Origin: DATEPR01 sp036279295
GTDB lineage: Bacteria; Actinomycetota; Actinomycetes; Mycobacteriales; Pseudonocardiaceae
Length of the DNA: 20,686 nucleotides
Reading direction: 5' to 3'
Assembly: GCA_036279295.1 (NCBI GenBank)
Contig: DASUJK010000231.1
Location: forward strand, 1-20,686
In this document: piece after piece, positions 6,722 to 14,500 of the stretch
How positions within the stretch are numbered: the stretch's first letter is position 1
Layout of the letters: each line of letters opens with the position of its first letter
The notes under the pieces: model-generated
Told to the model about the DNA's origin: nothing
The model's input: the letters and a program-made list of their open reading frames with translations, nothing else
Databases searched by the model: none
Position numbers and translations under genes: made by a program

Positions 6722-7653
6722 GCCAGCCGGAACCAGATCTCGACGGTGGTGCCCTCGGCGACGGTGTGCACCCGCACGAGGTCGGCCAGGTGGTTGACCA
6801 GCAGCAGGCCTCGGCCACGCAACTGGTAGGTCGTCGCCGGTCGGCGGCCGGCCAGCGGGTCGGTGATGTGGCCACGGTCGCGCACCTGGCACACCAGCCC
6901 GGCGCGGTCGCGACCGAACAGCACCGTGGCCTCGCAGTGGGCATGCTCGATGCTGTTGCTGGCCAGTTCGGTCAGTGCGAGCACCAGATCCGCGACACGC
7001 TCGTCGGCGAGCCCGTGGCCGACCGCGAACTCGGCAGCCAACTGGCGCAGGCCGGTCATGTCCGGGGAGTCCACGGTGTAGGCCGACGCGTCGGCAGGCG
7101 CGGCGAGCGGGACATTGCCCGAGGCCACGGCCACGTCCGGAGCGAACCGGTCGCTCGGCCACGAGCCGGTCACGTCGGCGATCATCGGGTGGGTGGTGGC
7201 CGCGTCCACCACGGCGTCCTCGCGCAGCCGGGCCACGTCGTACGGGCACAGGATCGTGGCGCTCCGGCTGGCGAACGCCTGGTTGATCAGTGCCTCGTGC
7301 TGAACGCAGGCCGGGTACTCGTGGGCGGTGCGCAGCGGCCAGACCGGCTCGCCGATCACCCGCACGGTCCGGTCGGGATGGGCGTCGGCGAACGCGAGCA
7401 GCACTGTCGGGATGATCCGACCGGGATTGCGGCCGACCTCGGTCATGTCCAGCCAGCGCACGTCGACCGCTGCCGAACCCAGCTCGGCACGGAGGAGCGC
7501 GAGCTGTCGTGGTGGCACGGACACGGCCACCGGTTCGCCTGCCGCCAACCCGGCGGTGACGAACGGAACGATGCCGGTCAGATACTCGGTGTCACCGCGA
7601 TACAGCAGCGCCGCGTGCACGAACGGGGTGACCGCTGTGCTCGCTGTCATCAC
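6718..7653 (-). CDS. MEDS-domain / HATPase anti-sigma (RsbA-type) regulatory protein
   Basis: This 311-residue protein has two domains. Residues about 10-170 form a MEDS (DcmR-like sensory) domain, recognisable from FVHAALLYRGDTEYLTGIVPFV, the GEPVAVSVPP step, the RNPGRIIP segment and EYPACVQHEALINQAFA. Residues about 195-311 form a GHKL ATPase of the RsbW type: N-box ALTELASNSIEHA with N233, G1 box VRDRGHITDP and G2 box GRGLLLVNHL. There is no His phosphoacceptor domain, so it is likely an anti-sigma or serine-kinase-type switch and not a two-component kinase. The first codon is GTG 7653 with ATG 7650 next to it; neither has a clear ribosome-binding site. A TAGTCT hexamer ends five nt before the GTG, so a leaderless transcript is possible. 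The gene lies 44 nt after the sulfotransferase and is coupled to the HAD gene. Its sigma-factor partner is not in the window. Confidence 0.85.
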   Translation of the reverse strand: MMTASTAVTPFVHAALLYRGDTEYLTGIVPFVTAGLAAGEPVAVSVPPRQLALLRAELGSAAVDVRWLDMTEVGRNPGRIIPTVLLAFADAHPDRTVRVIGEPVWPLRTAHEYPACVQHEALINQAFASRSATILCPYDVARLREDAVVDAATTHPMIADVTGSWPSDRFAPDVAVASGNVPLAAPADASAYTVDSPDMTGLRQLAAEFAVGHGLADERVADLVLALTELASNSIEHAHCEATVLFGRDRAGLVCQVRDRGHITDPLAGRRPATTYQLRGRGLLLVNHLADLVRVHTVAEGTTVEIWFRLA

Positions 7654-7697
7654 GCGTCAGACTACGCCGGAACAGCTGCGCGGCAGGGCTGTTGGCC

Positions 7698-8855
7698 TCA
7701 GCGGCGTCGGGTTGCGTTGTGTAGGCGCGCCCGTGTCCGCCAGTACGCCCGCCGCATGGCCATCAGCTGCCGGTGCTGTTCGGACAGATCCACCAGCCGG
7801 CGCCGGACGCCGCCCACCACCAGTTCCTCGGCGGGTCGGGTGTGTCGCCGCATGAGTTCGGCGATCGCCCGCACGGCGATGTCCGCGATCTCGGAGTCGG
7901 TGGTCTCCTGCGGGCCTGGCGCGGACCCGGTTGCCGCCGGGATCAGGTCGGCCAGGTCGCCGACGACGTCGTAGCCCGCCGAGCCGATCCCCGCCGCGAA
8001 CCGCTCGGCGACCTCGGTGGCCCACTCGCGAGCGTCGGAGGGCAGCACGATGGCGGTCCGCCTGCTCAGCGCGGGCAGGATCTCGTCGGCGAGTTCACCC
8101 TTGACCACCCGGATGTACTCCGGCCATGCGATGCTGTCGCCGAGTTCGGTGTTCAGCCTGCGCAGTAGCTCGGTCTGCACCAGGTCCAGTGACGAGTTGC
8201 GCGATGTCTCGGTCATGTCGAAGCCGGTCGGGTCGATGCCGAGCACGGACGTGCACCGCTGCCACAGCAGATCGGTGGCCGAGCCGCGGGGCGGCACCGT
8301 GACCACGTGCACCCGTTCCGGCGGCAGGCCCGCTCCCCACGTGCGCAGCACCTGTGGCAGGTCCTGGTACGACCAGAAGATCTCAGCCGATTCGGCCTGC
8401 CGGCCGTCGCGCACCTGCCCGACGAACTCGGTGAATCCGGTGGTGCGCTTGTTCTTCACGTCTTCCTGCCACACCGACGGGATCTGCCGGACCAGGTCCC
8501 GTGCCGTGCAGACGATGTGCACCTCGGCGAAGGTCAGCGCGGTCAGCGCCTCGGCTGCCTGGGCCGGGCTCGCGATGGCGAGCAGTTCACTGGAGATCAC
8601 CACGTCGCCCGACCACACCGAGGTCTGCTCGCACAGCCAGTGCCACGCGCCCGCGGTGTGCGGCTCGATCCAGCCCTGATAGCGGTCGGGCAGCAGGTCG
8701 ACCGCAGCTCGGTGATGGGCGGCCGGGTCGCGGCCGGGGTAGAGCAGTCCTTGCGCTGCCGTGTTTGTCCGGTTACGCCACAGGACCTCCTGCATGAACG
8801 TGGTGCCCGTCTTGGGTAGGCCGATGTGCAGGTAGATGCGACGGGGGGAGGACAT
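7698..8855 (-). CDS. PAPS-dependent sulfotransferase family protein
   Basis: This 385-residue sulfotransferase transfers a sulfuryl group from 3'-phosphoadenylyl sulfate to an unknown acceptor. The 5'-phosphosulfate loop is LPKTGTTFMQ (residues 13-22). The 3'-phosphate motif has R119 in TARDL and S127 in IPSVWQ at the canonical eight-residue spacing. There is no signal peptide or membrane helix, so it acts in the cytoplasm. The C-terminal ~90 residues (from about 295) are an acidic-to-basic extension ending in a very basic helix (WRTRARLHNATRRR), beyond the core fold. The divergent neighbour is an APS kinase, which makes its co-substrate. ATG 8855 starts the family homology eight residues later; no strong ribosome-binding site is visible. 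A TAGGGT hexamer (8870-8865) nine nt upstream could give a near-leaderless transcript. Confidence 0.88.
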   Translation of the reverse strand: MSSPRRIYLHIGLPKTGTTFMQEVLWRNRTNTAAQGLLYPGRDPAAHHRAAVDLLPDRYQGWIEPHTAGAWHWLCEQTSVWSGDVVISSELLAIASPAQAAEALTALTFAEVHIVCTARDLVRQIPSVWQEDVKNKRTTGFTEFVGQVRDGRQAESAEIFWSYQDLPQVLRTWGAGLPPERVHVVTVPPRGSATDLLWQRCTSVLGIDPTGFDMTETSRNSSLDLVQTELLRRLNTELGDSIAWPEYIRVVKGELADEILPALSRRTAIVLPSDAREWATEVAERFAAGIGSAGYDVVGDLADLIPAATGSAPGPQETTDSEIADIAVRAIAELMRRHTRPAEELVVGGVRRRLVDLSEQHRQLMAMRRAYWRTRARLHNATRRR

Positions 8856-8941
8856 AGCCAGCAGACCCTAATTGCCGGCCCTCGCCGGTCGCCTGGCATT
8901 GGACCGAAGGTCAGCTCAGAAAACGATAAGAAGTGGGCCGC

Positions 8942-9002
8942 ACGGGTACCCGTCGGTCGGGTGCACCGTCACGCCGCACCTACAGTGACATCACTGCCGG
9001 TG
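8942..9002. promoter_or_regulatory. Palindrome cluster in the sulfotransferase/cysC divergent promoter region
   Basis: Three symmetrical elements occur in 61 bp. ACGGGTACCCGT (8942-8953) and GGTGCACC (8960-8967) are perfect palindromes. The third is a 26-bp imperfect one at 8977-9002, with 12-nt arms matching at 10 positions, two central bases and a perfect CAGTGA/TCACTG core. The last overlaps a TACAGT -10-like hexamer (8981-8986) reading toward cysC. Dimeric regulator binding over a shared promoter region is the simplest reading. No candidate regulator gene is adjacent apart from the anti-sigma-type protein. Confidence 0.5.
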
Positions 9003-9025
9003 ACCAGTTGGAGGCGAACGAACGA

Positions 9026-9613
9026 ATGTCGGTGTGCGGCACCCCGCGACTGCGCCGAGGCGCGACGGTATGGCTGACCGGCCTGCCCGGCGCGGGCAAG
9101 TCCACCATCGCCACCACCGTCGCGACGATGCTCCGCGACGACGTGCCGACCGAGGTGCTGGACGGGGACGAGTTGCGCGCCACGATCTCCAGCGAACTCG
9201 GGTTCTCCGCCGAGGACAGGAACATTCATGTACGTCGTGTCGGGTTTATCGCGGAATTGTTGGCCAGCCATCGGATATTGACACTCGTACCGGTCATCGC
9301 GCCGCTGGCGGATGCGCGGAGCGCCGTTCGCGAACACCACCGCAGGTGCGGCACCGATTTTCTTGAGGTGTATGTCTCGACTCCGGTCGCCGAGTGCGTG
9401 CGGCGCGACCCGAAGGGTCTTTATGCACGTGCGTTAGCCGGTGAACTGACCGGGCTGACGGGGGTCGGCGCCGACTACGAACAGCCGTCGACGCCCGATC
9501 TTCTCTTGGATACCACGGACATCGACGCCACGGTAGCCGCTGCACGGGTGTTACACCTGCTCGCCGACCGGCAGTTACTGGACGGTGTCCCGACCGATGG
9601 TCCGAACTCGTAG
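9026..9613 (+). CDS. cysC: Adenylyl-sulfate (APS) kinase
   Basis: This 195-residue cytoplasmic kinase phosphorylates APS to PAPS with ATP. Its length is typical of stand-alone CysC. Walker A is GLPGAGKST (19-27), followed by LDGDELR (45-51), the APS-binding loop FSAEDRNIHVRRVGF (60-74), and the lid segment RDPKGLYARALAGELTGLTG with DYEQP. At the IxP position, where E. coli CysC has the phosphorylatable Ser109 in ISP, this protein has Ala92 (VIAP). ATG 9026 is chosen because the P-loop then falls at the usual distance. GGAGG lies 11 nt upstream, a rather long spacing. No ATP sulfurylase is nearby, so APS must come from elsewhere. Being divergent from a sulfotransferase, it most likely supplies PAPS for sulfonation rather than assimilation. 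The middle of the gene (about 9225-9300) is AT-richer than its neighbours. Confidence 0.9.
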   Translation: MSVCGTPRLRRGATVWLTGLPGAGKSTIATTVATMLRDDVPTEVLDGDELRATISSELGFSAEDRNIHVRRVGFIAELLASHRILTLVPVIAPLADARSAVREHHRRCGTDFLEVYVSTPVAECVRRDPKGLYARALAGELTGLTGVGADYEQPSTPDLLLDTTDIDATVAAARVLHLLADRQLLDGVPTDGPNS

Positions 9614-9675
9614 CGATACACGTCACATCGACGAAGGCACAAACCTTTCGGCCACCTCACCCGTATCCCACTTGT

Positions 9676-9702
9676 GCGACTGACTAGCTGGCCAGCGACT
9701 GA
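9676..9702. repeat. 8-bp direct repeat flanking a 10-bp palindrome
   Basis: GCGACTGA occurs at 9676-9683 and 9695-9702, 19 bp apart, with the palindrome GCTGGCCAGC (9687-9696) between and overlapping. It lies about 30 nt upstream of the lipoprotein start. It may be a regulator site, but a chance arrangement in GC-rich DNA is not excluded. Confidence 0.25.
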
Positions 9703-9729
9703 GTCCGCACGGTGAGGAAAGGGACCACA

Positions 9730-10254
9730 ATGTTAGGTGAGGCTTCGTTTCGTAAGCTGCCGTTGGCCATCCGAATCGGTCTGTCGGTAGCTGCGGTCGG
9801 CGTACTGACGGTTGCCTGTGGTACCAGTACCGTTACCACCACCACGAGCAAGGGCTCTGCGCCAAGCATCGTGACCGGTGGCCTGGTGACCGTCGAGACG
9901 CAGCACAACGCCATCGGCACCTTCCTCACCGACCAGACCGGCAAGGCGCTGTACGTGTACACCCCCGACACGACGACGATGTCGAACTGCAACGGCACCT
10001 GCGCGACCCTGTGGCCGCCGGTGACCAGCAACGACATGGTGTCGGCATCGGGCGGTGCCATGGCAGCCGATCTTGGCACCATCACGCGGTCGGACGGCAC
10101 GACGCAGATCACCTACGCGGGTCACCCGCTGTACTACTACGAAGGTGACACCGCTGCAGGCCAGACCAACGGCGAGGGTCTGATGAACATCTGGTTCCTG
10201 TTGTCCCCGTCCGGTGTGCGGATCGTGGGGCCGGCGACCGGATCGAACGACTGA
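9730..10254 (+). CDS. Secreted lipoprotein with COG4315-type repeats
   Basis: This 174-residue predicted lipoprotein has a basic N-terminus (FRKLPLAIR), a hydrophobic stretch, and a lipobox-like LTVAC at about residues 31-35 (Thr at -3 is unusual). A Thr/Ser-rich linker follows. The mature part has the two short repeats of the COG4315 (secreted repeat of unknown function) family: GTFLTDQTGKALYVYTPDT with the Cys pair CNGTCATLWPPV, and ITYAGHPLYYYEGDTAAGQ ending in WFLLSPSG. These proteins sit on the outer face of the membrane; their function is unknown. ATG 9730 is preferred over GTG 9712 because AGGAAAGG lies eight nt before it and would otherwise be inside the gene. A weak 8-bp hairpin overlaps the stop codon. 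Confidence 0.88.
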   Translation: MLGEASFRKLPLAIRIGLSVAAVGVLTVACGTSTVTTTTSKGSAPSIVTGGLVTVETQHNAIGTFLTDQTGKALYVYTPDTTTMSNCNGTCATLWPPVTSNDMVSASGGAMAADLGTITRSDGTTQITYAGHPLYYYEGDTAAGQTNGEGLMNIWFLLSPSGVRIVGPATGSND

Positions 10255-10271
10255 CCACACCGGGTGCGGTC
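10253..10271 (+). terminator. Weak hairpin at the lipoprotein stop codon
   Basis: GACCACAC and GTGCGGTC pair at 7 of 8 positions around a 3-nt loop. The stem includes the last bases of the stop codon and has no T-tract. It could be a weak terminator between the lipoprotein and the PHP gene 29 nt further on, or chance. Confidence 0.25.
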
Positions 10272-10299
10272 CGGCCGCCGATGGGGTATTGCATGACGT

Positions 10300-11298
10300 G
10301 TGGATCCGGCACAGGCACTGCGACAGATCGCGTTCCGGCTCGAACGGGCGGGCGCGCCGACCTACCGGGTCCGCGCGTTCCGCAAAGCCGCCGCGGTGGT
10401 GGACGAGCTGCCGCCCGGTGAGATCGAGAACCGCATCCGGGCCGGCACACTGCAACAGTTGCCCGGCATCGGCAAGGCCACGGCGACAGTTGTCGAGCAG
10501 GCGGCCGAGGGTCGGACCCCGGACTACCTCGCCGGCCTGGTCGAGCAGGTGCCTGAACAGCCGAGAACGGGCCTGCGGATCGAGCTGCGCGGGGACTGTC
10601 ACACGCACTCGGACTGGTCGGACGGTGGGTCGCCACCACGGGAGATGGCCGAGGCAGCCCGTGCGCTCGGCCACGAGTGGGTCGCGCTGACCGACCACTC
10701 GCCCCGGCTCACCGTGGCCAGGGGCCTGTCGCCGGACCGGTTGCGCGAGCAGTTGGCGCTGCTGGCGCAGATCAACGCCGAGCTGGCTCCGTTCCGCGTC
10801 CTGTCCGGCATCGAGGTGGACATCCTGGACGACGGTTCGCTGGACCAGGAGCCGGAACTGTTGGACCAGTTGGATGTCGTGGTGGCCAGCGTGCACTCGC
10901 ACCTGCGGATGCCGGCCGCCGAGATGACGCCGAGGATGATCGCCGCGGTGCGCAACCCGCACGTGGACGTGCTCGGCCACTGCACCGGCAGGCTGATCAC
11001 CGGCCGGGGCAGACCGGAGTCCACGTTCGACGCGGCCAAGGTGTTCACCGAGTGTCGCGATCACGGTGTCGCGGTGGAGATCAACTGCCGGCCGGAACGC
11101 CGTGATCCACCCGATCCGCTCCTCGCGACGGCTGTGGAACTGGGCTGTGTCTTCGCCATTGACACGGATGCGCACGCACCCGGTCAACTCGACTGGCTGG
11201 ACGACGGTTGTCGGCGGGCCGAGCTCAATTCGATACCGACCGAACGTGTCATCAACGCCGGCACCGCCGAGGAACTGGTGGAACGCAACCGCCACTGA
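10300..11298 (+). CDS. PHP-domain metal-dependent phosphoesterase with N-terminal HhH (PolX-like)
   Basis: This 332-residue protein resembles the C-terminal half of bacterial DNA polymerase X plus its helix-hairpin-helix. Residues about 1-80 include the HhH segment LPGIGKATATVVEQ. The PHP domain (about 95-325) shows the full metal-ligand series: DCHTHSDWSDGG, ALTDHSPR, SGIEVDIL, VVASVHSH, VLGHCTGR and AIDTDAHAP. A three-metal PHP site suggests phosphoesterase or nuclease activity on nucleotides or DNA ends, but the nucleotidyltransferase core of PolX is absent. GTG 10300 begins the family's usual (M/V)DPxxALRQIAF N-terminus, although only a weak ATGGGG lies upstream. It is cytoplasmic. Neighbouring genes give no hint of its pathway. 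Confidence 0.9.
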   Translation: MDPAQALRQIAFRLERAGAPTYRVRAFRKAAAVVDELPPGEIENRIRAGTLQQLPGIGKATATVVEQAAEGRTPDYLAGLVEQVPEQPRTGLRIELRGDCHTHSDWSDGGSPPREMAEAARALGHEWVALTDHSPRLTVARGLSPDRLREQLALLAQINAELAPFRVLSGIEVDILDDGSLDQEPELLDQLDVVVASVHSHLRMPAAEMTPRMIAAVRNPHVDVLGHCTGRLITGRGRPESTFDAAKVFTECRDHGVAVEINCRPERRDPPDPLLATAVELGCVFAIDTDAHAPGQLDWLDDGCRRAELNSIPTERVINAGTAEELVERNRH

Positions 11299-11505
11299 TC
11301 GGTGCATTCCATTGTTGGTCGCCGTCGTCGTGTTCGTTCCGTTGTTCCGTCGACACCCGGTATGATGGAGGAGAACGAGGTCACGGTTCGAGTAAGATGG
11401 TGCTGTCAATACTCTGTCCGGTTGAACATCTTCACCCTCCTTTATCAGTTGAATTGCCGTGAAGATATGGCCGAAAGTAGATTGTTTCGTCACTCAACCT
11501 GACGA
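11299..11505. other. 207-bp AT-richer intergenic region
   Basis: This stretch between the PHP gene and the secreted protease is clearly less GC-rich than the window average. It holds the likely protease promoter near its right end. I see no RNA gene or convincing small protein; a frame starting at ATG 11362 lacks actinobacterial codon bias. Confidence 0.4.
11454..11483 (+). promoter_or_regulatory. Candidate promoter of the protease gene
   Basis: TTGCCG (11454-11459) and TAGATT (11478-11483) match the -35 and -10 consensus at four of six positions each and are 18 bp apart. Transcription would start near 11490, about 16 nt before the ATG. Neither candidate start codon has a good ribosome-binding site. 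Confidence 0.35.
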
Positions 11506-14500
11506 ATGCTCACGGGCATGAGCGGCAGACGTCATCTCCGCGTGGTCTTGGCGACGACAACGGCGGCGCTTCTGGCGACCGCCTTGTCGAACGCCCCGGC
11601 CACCGCGGCACCCCAACAGGGCAACGGAAAAAGTGAGGCCGTCATCGTACTGATGCGGGCTCAACATCCCGATCTGAAGCCGAAGACAGACGCGAAACAA
11701 CGACAGCAAGCGGTCAGTGCCGACCAGGCGGGGGTGGTGGCCGACCTCCGCAGCCACGGCGCGACGCACGTCCAGCAACTCAACACGGTGAGCGCGGTCG
11801 CCGCGACCGCGACACAGAGCGAGATCAGCAGGTTGGAAGCCAACCCGCAGATCGCGAGCGTGGTGCCGGACCGCATGATCCCGCTGCCCGCGACGGCCGG
11901 GACGAACGCACGCCCGACCGATCAGCCGGGTGGTCGCGCGCAGTGCACGTCCGACCCGAGCAAGCCGCAACTCGAACCTGAGGCACTCAGCCTGACCAAC
12001 ACCGAGAACCCGAATCCGAGTGTGCCGCAGGCACACGACATCGCCACCGGCAAGGGCGTCAAGATCGCGTTCATGGCCGACGGTATCGACATCGACAACC
12101 CGGACTACATCCGTCCGGACGGCACCCCGGTCTTCGCCGACTACCAGGATTTCTCCGGTGACGGCAAGAACGACGCCAGTGGCGGTGCTGAGGCATTCGG
12201 TGACGCCAGTTCGCTGGCGGCACAGGGCAACACCGTGTTCGACCTGTCCACCGCGCTGCCCAACGCGGGCCTGCCGGCGGGCTGCACGTTCCGCATCAAG
12301 GGCTTCGCACCCGGTGCCTCGCTCGTCGGCATCAAGGTGTTCGGCCAGTTCGGTGCGCCAGAGTCGGCGTTCGTGCGTGGCATCGACTACGCGGTGAACG
12401 TGGACAAGGTGGACGTGATCAACCAGTCGTTCGGTGGTTTCGACTTCCCGGACGGCGCAGCCGACCCGGTCGCCATCGCCGACGAGGCCGCCATCGCGGC
12501 CGGCGTGACCGTCGTCGCGTCCAGCGGGGACTCCGGCACGTCCGGCACCGTCGGCACGCCGGCCAGCGCACCCGACGTCATCGCGGCGGCGGGCACCACG
12601 TCCTACCGGCTCAACGCGCAGGACAAGGGCTACCCGACGTTCGTCAGCAACAACATCTCGGGCCTGTCCTCCGGTGGTCCGACGTTGGACAACAAGTACG
12701 TCGACATCGTCGCCCCCTCGGTGAGCGGCATGGCCGACTGCACGGTGGGCGATCCATGGCCCGAGTGCACCCAGAACAGTCAGGCGTTCGGCGGGACCAG
12801 CCAGGCCTCACCGTTCGTCGCGGGTGCCGCCGCGCTGGTCATCCAGGCCTACGCGGACAGCCACCACGGTGCCCGGCCGACCCCGGCGCTGGTGAAGCAT
12901 CTGCTGCTGGGCACGGCGACCGACATCAACGCGCCGTCCGACCAGCAGGGTGCCGGTCTGCTCAACAGCCTGGCCGCGGTGCAGGCCGCCCAGGCCGTCG
13001 GCAACACGCGCGACAGTGACAGCAACGCGCTGGTTCCGTCACACACCCAACTGGATCTGACGGGCGCCGCCGGCAGCACCCAGCACGCGTCGGAGACGGT
13101 GACCAACGAGTCCGACCACCCGCAGACCGTCACCGCCAGCTCGCGTGAGGTCGGCCCTCGGACGTTCTCGTTCAACAAGACCGTCCAGATCACCGGCGCC
13201 ACCCCGCCGCCCGCCAACCCACCGGGCGGTCCTGGCGAGAGTCCGCAGGCTGCTCCTTCGTTCACGTTCAACGTCGCGAAGAACACCCAGTGGATGACGG
13301 CGGAGATGGCATGGCCGGGCACCGCGACATCGGGTCAGCTCGCGTTCGAGCTGTTCGACCCGAAGGGTGACCTGGTCGAGGAGTCCTACGACTTCGGGTT
13401 CACCGACTTCCAGCACGTCGGCATCCACGACCCGGCAGCGGGCGCGTGGACGGAGAAGATCCTCTGGGACAACGGTCGTGACCACTTCCAGGAGGCACTG
13501 GACGCGCCGGGCACGTTCCGGGGTGGCGTCATGGTGCAGATCGTCGGCAGCAAGTACAGGAGTGCCGGGGTCAACAAGGTCACGAAGACCATTCCGGCGG
13601 GCGGCTCGGCCACGTTCAAGCTGAACGTGCCGATGCCCAACCAGGCCGGTGACGCGCCCGCGTCGATCCAGCTGGACTCCGACCGTGGCACGCACGAGTC
13701 GATTCCGCTGGCTCGCCGGGTGCTGATCCCGACCGGTGCCGGTTCGTTCACCGCGACCCTCACCGGTGGTGTCGGGCGTGGCCTGAACCAGTACAAGGCC
13801 TGGTATCTGGACGTGCCGGCCGGCGAGAAGGACATGACCGTCAACCTCACCGGCATCGACCCGGCGACCCAGGTGATCTTCCTGCTGTCCAGCCCGGACG
13901 GGCAGATCCTCTCCGGTGACGAGAACGCCGTCGAGGATGCCTGGAACACCTTCAGCGGCAACACGACCGACACGTCGTCGATGGTCGTGGACAAGCCGGC
14001 GAAGGGCCGGTGGCAGCTGATGGCACTGCTGGCCAGTCCGTCCAGCGGCACCGAGTTCAGCCAGTCCTTCCACGGCACGGTTCGGTTCAACACGGTCAAG
14101 GCGAGTGCGACCGGGCTGCCGAACAGCGCCGCCAGGAAGGTGTCCGCAGCCCACCCGGCGACGGCGTCCGTCACGGTCAAGAACACCAGCGCGGCCGGCG
14201 CGTTCTTCTTCCTCGACCCGAGGCTGAACGCGGAAACCGACGTCACGCTGCCGCCGGTCGCCGGTGACTCGACGATCGACCTGCCCGAGGACCAGGCCGA
14301 CACGTCACCGCCGATCTACAACGTCCCGACGCACGTCAGTACGCTGTCGCAGACGTTCAACTCGACGGTGCCGGCTGACGACTACCTGGAGTTCGGCGAC
14401 GGCAACCCGGGCCCGTACCTGTTCTCGGGCACCGGCAGCGTCAACTCGATCACGGCGGACCAGCTGGCGTTCGGCACCTGGTTCACCGACGTGGGCGAGG

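Noticed and set aside
6722..7249. Upstream extension of the HAD reading frame
   Set aside because: It lies out of frame over the anti-sigma-type gene and is Arg/Gly/Pro-rich. ATG 6721 overlaps the preceding stop and fits the HAD family start.
9733..11493. 586-codon minus-strand open frame opposite the lipoprotein and PHP genes
   Set aside because: It crosses two well-supported genes and two intergenic regions, and its product shows no domain and biased His/Arg/Gly composition.
11362..11502. Small reading frame between the PHP gene and the protease
   Set aside because: It is cysteine-rich with unbiased third positions, overlaps the likely protease promoter and shows no recognisable domain.
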